A DNA stretch of 41,039 nt, taken from assembly GCA_002409965.1 (NCBI GenBank), contig DHON01000032.1:314-41352 (forward strand), in the 5' to 3' direction. The DNA comes from Firmicutes bacterium UBA5389 (GTDB taxonomy: Bacteria; Bacillota; DTU025). Both the position numbers and the translations under genes were made by a program. This document shows, one piece after another, positions 8,412 through 17,883 of this stretch. Position 1 is the first letter of the stretch, and every line of letters starts with the position of its first letter. The notes beneath the pieces are model-generated. The model did no database searches. It had not been told where the DNA came from and saw nothing but the letters and a program-made list of their open reading frames with translations.

Positions 8412-9697
8412 GCAGACAGACCGACAACATGCGCTCGGCGATTGCTCCATTTTCTGCAGCGCTCGAAATGCTCAGGGGTCGACGCGCGCGGGTGTTGCTG
8501 ATGATGCTTCAGTTCACCATAGGCTTTTGCGCTCTCGCGGTCCTCGCAGTCCTCATCGTCAAGTCGAGTGCTGTGGTCCGGGCCATGGAGCTTACGTTCG
8601 ACCCGACAAATGTGTTAGGGCTTGGCAACTACATTACCGACTTTACGCATCGCACGTCTACGGACGCCATAGTGCCCGACGAGATCCCAGCTCTTGAAGC
8701 CGTGCCGGGCGTCAGGCGGGCGGCTGTGTTCTGGGACGGTTTGGCATTCGTGTCGACAGGAGCGAACAAGCTGGAACGACCCATCAAGATCTACCTTGTG
8801 AACGATGCCTTTGAGAACCTTGTCCATCTCCGAGTGACCAAACGCTTCTCTCCAGACGCGCCCGAGCGTGTGACTGGAGGCAGCGCGTGGGCGTTCCTCA
8901 CGAACGCGGCCCTGGCGGAGCTGGCCGGCCCAGGCGGCGCGATTCCTGATACGGTCGTTTTTCGCCTCCCGCCTGATGAGCGCCTATACCCGATACGCTT
9001 TGCCGGGACAGTAGCCGACCCGCCTGCTGGATGGCCGGAGTGTTCAGCCAAGCTCGATGAGTTCGCGCAGGATGTTCCGGCCCTCGTGATGGACTTTGGT
9101 CAAGTGATGATGTGGGCCGGGCCTATGGCGTTTCCCGATTTCTCAAACTCGGTTTGGCTGGTGTTGGACGAACGGGCCGATGCCAACACTGTGGGCGAAG
9201 CCGTTAACCAGTGGTATTCTGATGCGCACCCTGACACAGGACACTACATCGGCATCCTTTCCATAAGGGATGCAATCGCAGAGCGCGCCTCGATCAAGCA
9301 GCCGTCTGTGATTGCGGCGGCGATGTTGGCGGGGTTGCTTTTGACTTTGACTGGGCTCGGCTTCGCCGGGCATACCATGTACACGGCAAGCGCTCGTCGT
9401 TCGGAGTGGGCGTTTCGTATGGCTGTGGGCGCAACCCGAGGACACTTGGTCGCCCAGGTCGTCATTGAGACGTTACTGGTTATTCTGGCGTCCGCGGCCG
9501 TAGGCATTGCCCTGACGGCGGGGTTCGTGCCGATGATCACACGAGGCGGGGGGTGGTGGCAGAGCACAAGGTGGCTGGGTCCCACTGCCGTGATCGCAGT
9601 CGGTGCATCCACGGCATTATGCGCGCTAGCTGCAGGATACCCCGTGCAGCGCGTTTCGCGGGAAGAGCCCTCATCGATCCTCAAGGAGGATCTGTGA
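8408..9697 (+). CDS. FtsX-like ABC transporter permease (MacB-type), second subunit
   Basis: A 429-aa protein with the same plan as the preceding gene: an N-terminal membrane segment after a basic start (LMMLQFTIGFCALAVLAVL), a large extracytoplasmic domain, and three C-terminal membrane segments around the FtsX loop RRSEWAFRMAVGATRG. The start is ATG 8408, overlapping the upstream stop as ATGA. Two distinct permeases plus one ATPase imply a heterodimeric transporter. The C-terminus (SREEPSSILKEDL) ends ten bases before the second copy of the flanking repeat. The permease genes are intact even though the ATPase frame is broken. Confidence 0.85.
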   Translation: MSRQTDNMRSAIAPFSAALEMLRGRRARVLLMMLQFTIGFCALAVLAVLIVKSSAVVRAMELTFDPTNVLGLGNYITDFTHRTSTDAIVPDEIPALEAVPGVRRAAVFWDGLAFVSTGANKLERPIKIYLVNDAFENLVHLRVTKRFSPDAPERVTGGSAWAFLTNAALAELAGPGGAIPDTVVFRLPPDERLYPIRFAGTVADPPAGWPECSAKLDEFAQDVPALVMDFGQVMMWAGPMAFPDFSNSVWLVLDERADANTVGEAVNQWYSDAHPDTGHYIGILSIRDAIAERASIKQPSVIAAAMLAGLLLTLTGLGFAGHTMYTASARRSEWAFRMAVGATRGHLVAQVVIETLLVILASAAVGIALTAGFVPMITRGGGWWQSTRWLGPTAVIAVGASTALCALAAGYPVQRVSREEPSSILKEDL

Positions 9698-9706
9698 CGA
9701 GTCGCA

Positions 9707-9770
9707 TATCCTTTCGGTCGAGCATGCGAGGGGCGACCCGGCGGCGACCGGATAGCTGACGGCGCTTGGT
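9707..9770. repeat. Diverged direct repeat, copy 2 (3' of ABC transporter)
   Basis: Second copy of the element at 6217-6280, in the same orientation, starting ten bases after the permease stop and ending about 120 bases before the histidine kinase start. The shared core is TATCCTTTCGGTCGAGCATG followed by CGAGGGGCG(A)CCCGGCG. A weaker shared tail (TGACGGCGCTTGG) follows. Because each copy lies upstream of an operon (the transporter and the two-component system), a common regulatory role is possible. Equally, the pair brackets the transporter genes exactly. Confidence 0.75.
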
Positions 9771-9893
9771 CGCTCGCTCTTCCGCTACGCGCAAGGTGGT
9801 GGCGCAGTCAAGGAGACCCGCGGGACTTGCAGGGTTATCCGCGAACACATCGAAGAAAGAAGTGCAGAGCAACCTGGGACGTGGTGGAGCGCA

Positions 9894-11615
9894 ATGCACT
9901 TTGAGTACACGCCTTTCTTGATTCCGTACATAGTGGGCGGCATCACAGCTACTGCAATGGCTGTGGTCGCCTGGAAGCATCGGGGCAGGCCCGGGGCAAC
10001 GGCGCTTTGCTGGCTTACGCTGGCCACGGCGGAGTGGTCGCTCGGCAACGCCATGGAGCTCTGCAGTGTGGAGCTGGAAGCGAAACTTCTTTGGTCGAAC
10101 ATCGAATATGCCGGGATAACCACTGTGCCTGTGGCGTGGTTCGCTACAGCGCTCGGTCTGTCCGGTAAGGGGGAGTGGCTGACTCGGCGCAATACCTTGC
10201 TCCTTCTGATCATGCCTGCAATCACCCAGGCGATGGTATGGACCAGCGGGCATCACGAGCTGATGCGCTACAACATCAGGCTCGACACAAGCGGACCGGT
10301 CGCGCTTATCGCCAAGGCATACGGCCCCTGGTTCTGGATCTGGACAGCCTACTCATACACACTGCTTGCGATCGCGACCGTCAGAGTCATAAGGGCGACG
10401 TTTGGATTGCCTGGTCCGTACAGGGCGCAGTCCAGACTGGTAGCCGTTGGCGCGATTACGCCGTGGGCCGCTAGTGTCCTCTACATATCGGGTTTGAGCC
10501 CGCTGCATGGTCTCGACATAACGCCCATCGCGTTTCTTGCGACCGGGATCGCCGGCGCTCTGGCGATTCTGCGCTATCGGCTATTCGACATACGCCCCAT
10601 AGCCTGGTCCACCATCGTCGGGGATATGGACGACGGCATAATCGTGACCAACTTCGAGGGCCGGATCGTGGCCATCAACCCTGCCGCCCAGGCCTTTACC
10701 GACCAGTCGGCTGACTGCGTTGTGGGCGGAGATGCAGCTGACGTGATGGCGCGCTGGCCGCTGGCCGCGCGGGCCCTATCAGAGCTGACTGAATCATCGG
10801 GCGAGTCGTCTCTAGAGATTGCTGATGAAGATGTATTTCTTGAGTTCCGCCTTTGGCCGTTGCTGGGCCCCGGAGAGTCGATCCTTGGGAAAATCATCGC
10901 GATCCGCGATGTTGCTGAGCGACAACGCACACGCGCGGAGCTGGTCGAGCAGCATCGAGCGCTGGCGGCCATGGAGGAGCGGGCAACGCTTGCCCAGGAC
11001 CTGCATGACGACATCTGTCAGGTGCTGGGCTATCTCAATGTTCGACTTCAGTCGGCCCAGGCCAAACTGGCCAGGGAGCAAACGGCTGCAGTCAGGAGCG
11101 ATCTCGAAAGCCTCATTGACGTGGTCAGGGATGCTCAGGCCGAGGCGCGAAGCTATATACGAGGCATGATAGGAGAAGCATCGCCCGAGCGGGAATTCGT
11201 GTCCAGGCTGCAGGGACTGCTTCGGGACGTTGAATCGCGGTACGGCATCTGCACCACGTTGACCGTCCCTCGGGGGTCGTCGGAAGGCGTTGTTGGTCAC
11301 GCCGGCGAGCTGCAGCTATTCCGCATTATTCAAGAAGCGGCGACCAATGCGGGCAAGCATGCCGATGCCCGGAACCTCTGGGTCAGCTTGAAGCTGAGTC
11401 GCGCATATGTCGAGGCTGTGGTGCGCGACAACGGAAAGGGCTTCAACGTTGCCGATGAAGCGGCTTTGCCGTCTTCCGGGGGATGCGGCATCGGTATCAT
11501 GCGCGAGCGAGCCGACCGGCTAGGCGGCGACTTGACGTTGCGATCCGCGCCCGGCGAGGGCACGGAGGTCAGGGTGTGCATTCCGCTGAAGTCAAAATTC
11601 AACGAAGGGGACTAG
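9894..11615 (+). CDS. Membrane sensor histidine kinase (7TM-PAS-HisKA_3-HATPase)
   Basis: A 573-aa sensor kinase, start ATG 9894 with GTGGTGGAG a few bases upstream. Residues about 5-230 form seven or so hydrophobic segments resembling the N-terminal 7TM domain of histidine kinases. A PAS domain follows (VGDMDDGIIVTNFEGRIVAIN, about 238-345). The dimerisation/phosphoacceptor region is LAQDLHDDICQVLGYL with His371, typical of the NarX/DegS-type HisKA_3 family. The ATPase has an N-box (IIQEAATNAGKHAD), G1 (DNGKGF) and G2 (GGCGIGIMRERADRLGG). It would phosphorylate the regulator encoded four bases downstream. The signal is unknown; the adjacent MacB-like transporter is a plausible partner or target. 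Confidence 0.9.
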   Translation: MHFEYTPFLIPYIVGGITATAMAVVAWKHRGRPGATALCWLTLATAEWSLGNAMELCSVELEAKLLWSNIEYAGITTVPVAWFATALGLSGKGEWLTRRNTLLLLIMPAITQAMVWTSGHHELMRYNIRLDTSGPVALIAKAYGPWFWIWTAYSYTLLAIATVRVIRATFGLPGPYRAQSRLVAVGAITPWAASVLYISGLSPLHGLDITPIAFLATGIAGALAILRYRLFDIRPIAWSTIVGDMDDGIIVTNFEGRIVAINPAAQAFTDQSADCVVGGDAADVMARWPLAARALSELTESSGESSLEIADEDVFLEFRLWPLLGPGESILGKIIAIRDVAERQRTRAELVEQHRALAAMEERATLAQDLHDDICQVLGYLNVRLQSAQAKLAREQTAAVRSDLESLIDVVRDAQAEARSYIRGMIGEASPEREFVSRLQGLLRDVESRYGICTTLTVPRGSSEGVVGHAGELQLFRIIQEAATNAGKHADARNLWVSLKLSRAYVEAVVRDNGKGFNVADEAALPSSGGCGIGIMRERADRLGGDLTLRSAPGEGTEVRVCIPLKSKFNEGD

Positions 11616-11619
11616 ACCG

Positions 11620-12360
11620 ATGAGGGTTCTGATCGTCGACGATCACCCGCTGTTCGCCCGCGGCCTAGCCGACCTGCTGGCGGGGCGCGGGGTGGAGGTA
11701 GCGGGGACAGCCAGGGATGGGTTGGAGGCGCTTGCTATGGCGCGCGAGGTGCGCCCGGATGTGATACTGATGGACATATCCATGCCGCGATGCGATGGGC
11801 TAGCTGCCACGCGTCTGATCAAGGCGGAGCTTCCGGAGATCAAGATCGTGGTCCTTACGGCGGTCGATGCCGACGGCAGCGTGTTCGAGGCAGTAAAGAG
11901 CGGGGCCTCCGGCTACGTCCTGAAGGACGTGGACGCCGATGAGCTCATGGAGATGTTGTCGGCCCTGGAAAAGGGCGAAGTAGCCTTCTCTCCAGGCCTT
12001 ACGGCGAGAATCCTGGAGGAGTTCACGCGTCTTGGGGCTCTGCTTGAGGCCGGAGACAGCCGGCGCCCTCGCGACCCGGCGCCTGACGGCGATCGCGCGG
12101 GGGCCGAGCGCCGAGAGGACGACGACCGCCGCACAGAAGCCGAACCGATGCTGATGCCCCGTCAGGTGCAGGTCCTCAGGCTAGTAGCATCCGGAATGTC
12201 ATACAAAGAGGTAGGCCGCGCCCTCTTCATCAGCGAGCGGACCGTAAAGTACCACATGAGGCAGATTCTCGACCAGCTCCACCTTCAGAACCGGTCGCAG
12301 GCTCTCGCTTACGCCGCGCGAATGCGAATCAACAGGTCAGCAGATCCGTTCCTGTCCTAG
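11620..12360 (+). CDS. LuxR/NarL-family DNA-binding response regulator
   Basis: A 246-aa response regulator with receiver domain at residues 1-120: acidic pocket DD at 7-8, phosphoacceptor Asp52 in VILMDISMP, conserved Thr in VLTA and Lys in VLKDVDADEL. The C-terminal LuxR/GerE helix-turn-helix (LMPRQVQVLRLVASGM, then SERTVKYHMRQILDQL) covers about 182-240. Between them is an unusually long, charged and probably disordered linker (about residues 140-175, rich in R, D, E, P and G); typical NarL proteins have a much shorter one. It follows the kinase by four bases, forming a complete two-component system. Confidence 0.92.
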   Translation: MRVLIVDDHPLFARGLADLLAGRGVEVAGTARDGLEALAMAREVRPDVILMDISMPRCDGLAATRLIKAELPEIKIVVLTAVDADGSVFEAVKSGASGYVLKDVDADELMEMLSALEKGEVAFSPGLTARILEEFTRLGALLEAGDSRRPRDPAPDGDRAGAERREDDDRRTEAEPMLMPRQVQVLRLVASGMSYKEVGRALFISERTVKYHMRQILDQLHLQNRSQALAYAARMRINRSADPFLS

Positions 12361-12433
12361 CAGCCTCCCAGATGGCTTTCAGGCCCAGCCTGCCCAGGCC
12401 ACACCAGTCTCCGCTCAGCCTACACCGCAGCGG

Positions 12434-12460
12434 AACGTGCAGTCTCAAAGACTGCACGTT
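12434..12460. terminator. Strong inverted repeat after the two-component operon
   Basis: A perfect 12-base-pair stem, AACGTGCAGTCT / AGACTGCACGTT, with a three-base CAA loop, 74 bases after the response-regulator stop. Only a weak T-rich tail follows (TTTACTGTCCTT), so it may be a modest rho-independent terminator or a protein site. The rest of the 269-base interval up to 12629 shows no other clear feature. Confidence 0.6.
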
Positions 12461-12629
12461 TACTGTCCTTCGACTATTCCCGCGGCCAGTGTGAGATAAC
12501 GATACGGTCTGATATGCTCAAAAACGACTGTGCGGCAAGGGACTCTCAATTCTTGTGTTATGCTGCGGATTTCCTCATTGGCTAGTGCCAATTCGCTCTT
12601 AATGCTCATTCACGAAGGGAGTGGACTAA

Positions 12630-15600
12630 GTGAAAAGCCACTGGCGAAGGACGTTGGTGATAGCCCCGCTGCTTGCTGCTGCCCTTCTTGCCTGCGCATC
12701 AGGGTCGGCCTGGGCCGCCAACGTAGTTGGTGTGGAGATTTACTCTCCGACCAAGTCATCTCCCGTCAAGTGGGCCAGGCCGGGCAGCACTGTCACCGTT
12801 ACGGCGCGCGTGACCGTAGATGGTAACGACTTGGTACGTGTGTCGGCCTGCATAGGCGGCCACGGGCAGTATGTGGATCATTACATGACAGTAGCTTCAA
12901 AAGTGTTCAGCATATCTGTCCAGGTGCCCGCAGGGATTGCCGAGGGCAGCACCAACGTGGATGTTATAGCGCAGATACCGTCCAATGGAAGCACCCAGAT
13001 AGCCAGCGAGTCGAATGCGGTGTATGTGGACGCGACTTCCCCCGTGGTCGCCTTGGGGGCGCTGCCTACTACCCCCACGGCGAATCCTAGGCCAACATGG
13101 ACGTGGTCAGGCAGCGACCCCGAGGGCGTGCCCGACTGCAACAGCGGGCTCGACTACTACATAGTCGCCCTCGATGGCGAACTCCCCTTCCAAACCACCG
13201 GCGCCTCGTTTACGCCTTCGTCCAGCCTGGCCGATGGCGCGCACGTGCTGAGGGTCAAAGCAGTGGACAAGGCCGGCAACATTGGGATGGAGCAGGCATT
13301 TGCTGCAGTGGTTGTGGACACCACACCGCCCGCGGCGCCCGGAATGCCCCGGGCCGCCAGCCCGACGAAGAACGCCACGCCTACATGGACGTGGACCGCG
13401 GCGACAGACCTCGACTTCCATCACTACAACGTCTACGCAGATGGGGCGAAGGTAGTCTTCGCGCCCAGCGCCGAACCGACTACGGGAAGCTACACTTCCG
13501 CGGCGCTGACCCACGGCATGCACGTGCTGGAAGTCACGTCCGTGGACAACCTGGGCAACGAGAGCGCCAAGTCGACGCAGGGCCATGTGATGATCGACCT
13601 CGTAGCGCCCGATGTGCCTGTAATGAACCCGATGCCCGCATTCAGCAAGCAGGGCAACGTCACGTTCTCGTGGTCGGCGTCCGACGACGACCTGCAGGTA
13701 AAGTACAACTTCCATTATTCGACGGACGGCGGAAGTACCTGGACAACGGCGCCCGGTCTAGCCGGACAGTCGGCCGTAGTCGATGCCGGCGCGCTGGCGG
13801 ACGGCGCCGTCCTGTCCGGACAGGTCATGGCATATGACGCAGTCGGCAACGAAAGCGCCTACTCCGCATCGGTGTCGACCATAATCGACGGCACAGGGCC
13901 GGCAGTGAGCGCGGTCAGCCCGACTGACCCGCAAAGAACGAACACCCCGAGCCCCACGTGGGAGTGGAGCTGGAGCGACGCTGGTCTATCGGGGCTCGAC
14001 TACTTCATAGTCACCCTCGATAGCGAACTGCCCTTCAGGACCACGGGCGCCTCGTTTACGCCTTCGTCGCGGCTCGTGGATGGCCGACATACGCTGGTAG
14101 TCATGGGCGTGGACAACGTAGGAAACGAGGGAACTCCCCACACGTTCGCTACGGTGACCATCGACACCACACCGCCCGCGGCGCCCGGAATGCCCTGGGC
14201 TGCGAGCCCGACGAACGCTGCGAAACAGGTATGGACGTGGAACGCGGTAACCGATGCCGACCTTGATCGCTACGAGATCGTGATCGACGGCGTGTCAGCT
14301 GCCCCCATCCTCACACCCGACCCAGCGACGTCGGCGACCTACACGACATCGCTGGGCGAGGGGGTCCACTTCCTGCAGGTCAGGGCGGTGGATAATCTCG
14401 GGAACACCAGCCTGTGGTCTGACCCAGGCTACGTTGTGATCGACACGACCGGGCCTCGGGTTCCCGCGGCGCCGAGGACGGCGAGCCCGACCATTAGCGC
14501 TACGCAGCTCTGGGAGTGGGACTATGTCGAAGAGGGCGCTGCGTTCGGAGTCCAGACGTCCGAGAACGGGTCCGCCTGGAACACAGAGGTTCTTGCGGGC
14601 AACGCTCTGACCTACGTAACGGACTTCACGGGCAACGGAGTAACTCGGTACCTGCGCGTCAGGGCATACGATGCCCTTGGCAACGTGGGCTACCCCGGCA
14701 ACGAGCAGGGCTGGTCCGATGCCGGCGAAGTACTGGTCGACACGGAGAAGCCTGAACCTCCTGCGGATCTCGAAGTGGATGAGACTCCGACCGCCGACAA
14801 CCAGCCTACCTGGACATGGACCGGCTCCACGTCTTCTGACGCGGCAAGTTACGAAGTGTCGCTGGACGGCGCGGCGGCAATCAACATCGGCGACGAGCTC
14901 GAGTACACGCCGAGGTCGCTTGCCGATGGGACGCATGCGCTGAAGGTCAGAACGATCGACCTGAGGGGCAATGTGAGCGGCTGGACCGCCGAGGTTGAAG
15001 TGCTGGTAGACACCATGACGCTGGTTGCCCCTGTGATCGAGATGGTTCCCGCAGTCCCGTACACCAATGCGAACTCGATCACATTGATCTGGACTCAGGT
15101 ACACGGCGCGGTGACGTACGACGTGGAGTCCACCATAGGCGGAGCCGCAACCCTAGTGGAAGACATAATCCCTCAGACTCTGAACATCGGCATCGCGTCA
15201 GCTGTGGACGCCGACCAGATAACTGCAAAGGTACGGGCCTACGATGCTGTGGGCAACGTGAGCATATGGTCCAACGTGGTGTCAACAACGGTCGATCGCG
15301 CCGACCCTGTCGTGAGCATTGTCACACAGCCGGGCAGCCGGACGATCAATCCGAGGCCCACGTGGGAGTGGCTTGGCGATGATGGGCTGTCCGGAATCGA
15401 CTACTACATCGTCACTCTCGACGGCGAACGGCCCTTCGTAACTCGGGGCACATCGTTCACCCCAGTGTCCGACCTGTCCCACGGCGAACACGTGCTGAAG
15501 GTCAAGGCAGTGGACAAAGCGGGTAATGAGAGCGAGGAGCTAGACTTCGACCCGGTCATTATCGACATCAATGCGCCTGACGCGCCGGCCGTCGAGCCGG

Positions 15601-17636
15601 TCGCGAAGGGGTACAGAGCCAGCCCGCTGACGCTCAAGTGGAACGCAGTAGCGGACGGCGGCAACGCCATCGCCTACGTGCTCCAGTGGGCGACGAACGC
15701 TGGGTTCAGCGGCGCCCAGGACGTAGCCGTCGCCCCTGCGGTCGGACAGACTCCCGAGTACGAGTTCTCCTTCAAAGGCGATGACAAGGGCGAGGGCGAG
15801 TACTGGTTCCGGGTGAAGACGATCTCGATAGTCAACGCCGATGCTGACCCCCCGGAGACCAAAGAGAGCGGATGGTCGGCGGCGGTATCGACCATCCACG
15901 ATGTAACGCCTCCTGGAACTCCCACACTGGTACTGGAGACGCCGAGTCCCACAAACCAGTCGCCGCAGAGATGGAGCTGGACGGCTCCGGAAGGCGCGGT
16001 TGGGTACGAAGCGCGAGTGAACAGCGAGTCGGCCGATGACTGGGAGGACATCGGCGATGCATGCACGCGCGAGACCACCTTCAAAGAGTCGGGAATCTAC
16101 ACCTTCGAGGTGAGGGCGTACGACTGGCTGGGGAACAAGAGCGACGACAACATCGCCCGCGGCGAAGTGGAAGTAGACGTGACTGCGCCCGGTATTCCAA
16201 CGGGATTGTCGCTCACCGAGCCCGAAGGCACACTGATCGATGGGGTTCTGTACACCGCCGATGCAACGCCCAAGGTGAAGTGGAACATCTCGACCGAAGC
16301 CGCGTACTACGACATCTGGCTTGACGGCCAGTACTGGATAGGGACCGAGAACACGGCTTACAGGTTCACCGTGGTCCTGGCAGAAGGCGTTCATAATGTG
16401 AAAATCACGGCAGCGGACGCTCTTGGCAACTCAAGCACCTACTCCGACCCGCTGGAATTCGTGGTTGATACCACGCCTCCGGCGAGGCCGAATGCCCCTG
16501 AAACGACGAGTCCGACTAAGGAAGAGAACCAGGTATGGACATGGGAAGCGGTCGCCGATGCCGATCTTGATCACTACGATGTAAGGATCGACGGCGTGGT
16601 GATGGTGTCGCCTGTGACAGACGCAACTTGCACGACATCGCTGGACGAAGGAGTTCACTTCCTGCAGGTCAGGGCGGTGGATAATCTGGGCCACACCAGC
16701 CTGTGGTCTGAGAAGGGCTACGTCGCGATTGACAGAACCAGTCCCGCGGCGCCGGTGATGAGGGCCCTGCCTCTGTTCACCAATGCCGCGCAACTCACCT
16801 TCGAGTGGTCGGCGTCGTTCGACGCCGCGAGATACGAGCTCAGCTACAGCAGGGACGCCGGCGCAAGCTGGACCGAGGCAGACTTCGCAGGCGTCAAGAG
16901 CGACCCCGTGGATATCCGGGACGTCCCGGACGGAACGGCGGTGCTGGGCAGGGTCAGAGCCTACGATGCAGTCGGCAACGTATCGCCCTGGTCCGACGAA
17001 TTGCCCGGCGCGTTAATCGCGTCGACGGTCGTGGACAGGACCGGCCCTCGGATCACGATGACTAGCCCCACTAAGCCGGTCGCCACCAACGCATCCTCGT
17101 TCACCTGGACGTGGACGGGAGCCGACGATGGCTCAGGAGTCCAGGGCTACATGATCAGCCTGGACGGCGTGTCGTGGTTGGCGGTGGAGGACGGCGCGAC
17201 CTACATCGGGAAGCTTTGTGAAGGCGACAACAGGTTCTGGGTGAAAGGCATCGACAGGCTGGGTAACGTGAGCGTTGATGCCGCAGAAGCGGCCGTTGTT
17301 ACGCAGGTAGTGCCCCAGATCGCGACCGTGGAGCCCGTACCCGGAGTGACGGAGTACAGGATCAACGATATCTCTACCATCGCGTTCCAGGTTGTGGGAC
17401 TCCATGACGCGGCGATCCAAGTGCGCGTCAACCTGAATCTGCTTGAGCCGTGGCGCATTGTGACCCTGACGGACACGCCCACGGCGGCCAAGTTCTACGT
17501 CCTGCTCGATGGGGCAGTGATGCAGCCCGGCCCGCTTTCTGTGACGATAAAGATCGGCGACGTCACTCGGTACTGCGACTACAGAGTGCTCAATGAGCGT
17601 AGCGGATTCGGCTTCGGCCGCTTGCGGCTGTGGTGA
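12630..17636 (+). CDS. Secreted/surface protein with about 15 Ig/FN3-like repeats
   Basis: A 1668-aa exported protein, GTG start at 12630. The N-terminus has a basic run, a hydrophobic core (LVIAPLLAAALLACASG) and an AWA-type signal peptidase site near residue 31; the LLAC stretch could alternatively act as a lipobox. About 15 repeats of 90-100 residues follow. Each opens near a D-T-T-P-P-A-A-P type linker, continues with an S-P-T..W-T-W strand and an Y-x-V-x-(L/I)-D-G strand, and closes with V(R/K)AVDxxGN. This is the pattern of bacterial Ig-like/FN3 stalk domains. No catalytic domain, LPXTG or SLH anchor is visible. The last 100 residues diverge. It probably forms an elongated extracellular stalk or adhesin. 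Confidence 0.85.
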   Translation: MKSHWRRTLVIAPLLAAALLACASGSAWAANVVGVEIYSPTKSSPVKWARPGSTVTVTARVTVDGNDLVRVSACIGGHGQYVDHYMTVASKVFSISVQVPAGIAEGSTNVDVIAQIPSNGSTQIASESNAVYVDATSPVVALGALPTTPTANPRPTWTWSGSDPEGVPDCNSGLDYYIVALDGELPFQTTGASFTPSSSLADGAHVLRVKAVDKAGNIGMEQAFAAVVVDTTPPAAPGMPRAASPTKNATPTWTWTAATDLDFHHYNVYADGAKVVFAPSAEPTTGSYTSAALTHGMHVLEVTSVDNLGNESAKSTQGHVMIDLVAPDVPVMNPMPAFSKQGNVTFSWSASDDDLQVKYNFHYSTDGGSTWTTAPGLAGQSAVVDAGALADGAVLSGQVMAYDAVGNESAYSASVSTIIDGTGPAVSAVSPTDPQRTNTPSPTWEWSWSDAGLSGLDYFIVTLDSELPFRTTGASFTPSSRLVDGRHTLVVMGVDNVGNEGTPHTFATVTIDTTPPAAPGMPWAASPTNAAKQVWTWNAVTDADLDRYEIVIDGVSAAPILTPDPATSATYTTSLGEGVHFLQVRAVDNLGNTSLWSDPGYVVIDTTGPRVPAAPRTASPTISATQLWEWDYVEEGAAFGVQTSENGSAWNTEVLAGNALTYVTDFTGNGVTRYLRVRAYDALGNVGYPGNEQGWSDAGEVLVDTEKPEPPADLEVDETPTADNQPTWTWTGSTSSDAASYEVSLDGAAAINIGDELEYTPRSLADGTHALKVRTIDLRGNVSGWTAEVEVLVDTMTLVAPVIEMVPAVPYTNANSITLIWTQVHGAVTYDVESTIGGAATLVEDIIPQTLNIGIASAVDADQITAKVRAYDAVGNVSIWSNVVSTTVDRADPVVSIVTQPGSRTINPRPTWEWLGDDGLSGIDYYIVTLDGERPFVTRGTSFTPVSDLSHGEHVLKVKAVDKAGNESEELDFDPVIIDINAPDAPAVEPVAKGYRASPLTLKWNAVADGGNAIAYVLQWATNAGFSGAQDVAVAPAVGQTPEYEFSFKGDDKGEGEYWFRVKTISIVNADADPPETKESGWSAAVSTIHDVTPPGTPTLVLETPSPTNQSPQRWSWTAPEGAVGYEARVNSESADDWEDIGDACTRETTFKESGIYTFEVRAYDWLGNKSDDNIARGEVEVDVTAPGIPTGLSLTEPEGTLIDGVLYTADATPKVKWNISTEAAYYDIWLDGQYWIGTENTAYRFTVVLAEGVHNVKITAADALGNSSTYSDPLEFVVDTTPPARPNAPETTSPTKEENQVWTWEAVADADLDHYDVRIDGVVMVSPVTDATCTTSLDEGVHFLQVRAVDNLGHTSLWSEKGYVAIDRTSPAAPVMRALPLFTNAAQLTFEWSASFDAARYELSYSRDAGASWTEADFAGVKSDPVDIRDVPDGTAVLGRVRAYDAVGNVSPWSDELPGALIASTVVDRTGPRITMTSPTKPVATNASSFTWTWTGADDGSGVQGYMISLDGVSWLAVEDGATYIGKLCEGDNRFWVKGIDRLGNVSVDAAEAAVVTQVVPQIATVEPVPGVTEYRINDISTIAFQVVGLHDAAIQVRVNLNLLEPWRIVTLTDTPTAAKFYVLLDGAVMQPGPLSVTIKIGDVTRYCDYRVLNERSGFGFGRLRLW

Positions 17637-17695
17637 TGTAGTGAACGCACGGCCCGCATAGCTGGCAAGTTGGAAGTGTATGAAGAGGGGAGGGG

Positions 17696-17717
17696 CGCGC
17701 GCCGCGTTAGGCGCGCG
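17696..17717. other. GC-rich hairpin downstream of the surface-protein gene
   Basis: CGCGCGCC (17696-17703) and GGCGCGCG (17710-17717) form a perfect 8-bp stem with a six-base loop, 60 bases past the surface-protein stop. No T-run follows on the plus strand. It could slow or end transcription between two convergent genes (the next gene reads toward it). The remaining interval to 17883 holds nothing else I can support. Confidence 0.35.
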
Positions 17718-17883
17718 TCCTTCGCTCCACTGTCGCTTGCGCCAAGCTATCCACAGAGGACTACCCCTTCTTGTAGTATCTGCCGCTCAGCGGCGGGGGC
17801 CGATATGCGCTGGTTGGACGCGTTTTCTTTGCCGACTACCACGTCCGCGGGCATCGTCTTCCTGTCGCGGATCGATAGCGGAG

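Noticed and set aside
13107..16394. Several long minus-strand frames opposite the Ig-repeat gene
   Set aside because: They repeat in step with the Ig repeats, lack domains and ribosome-binding sites, and are shadows of repetitive GC-rich coding DNA.
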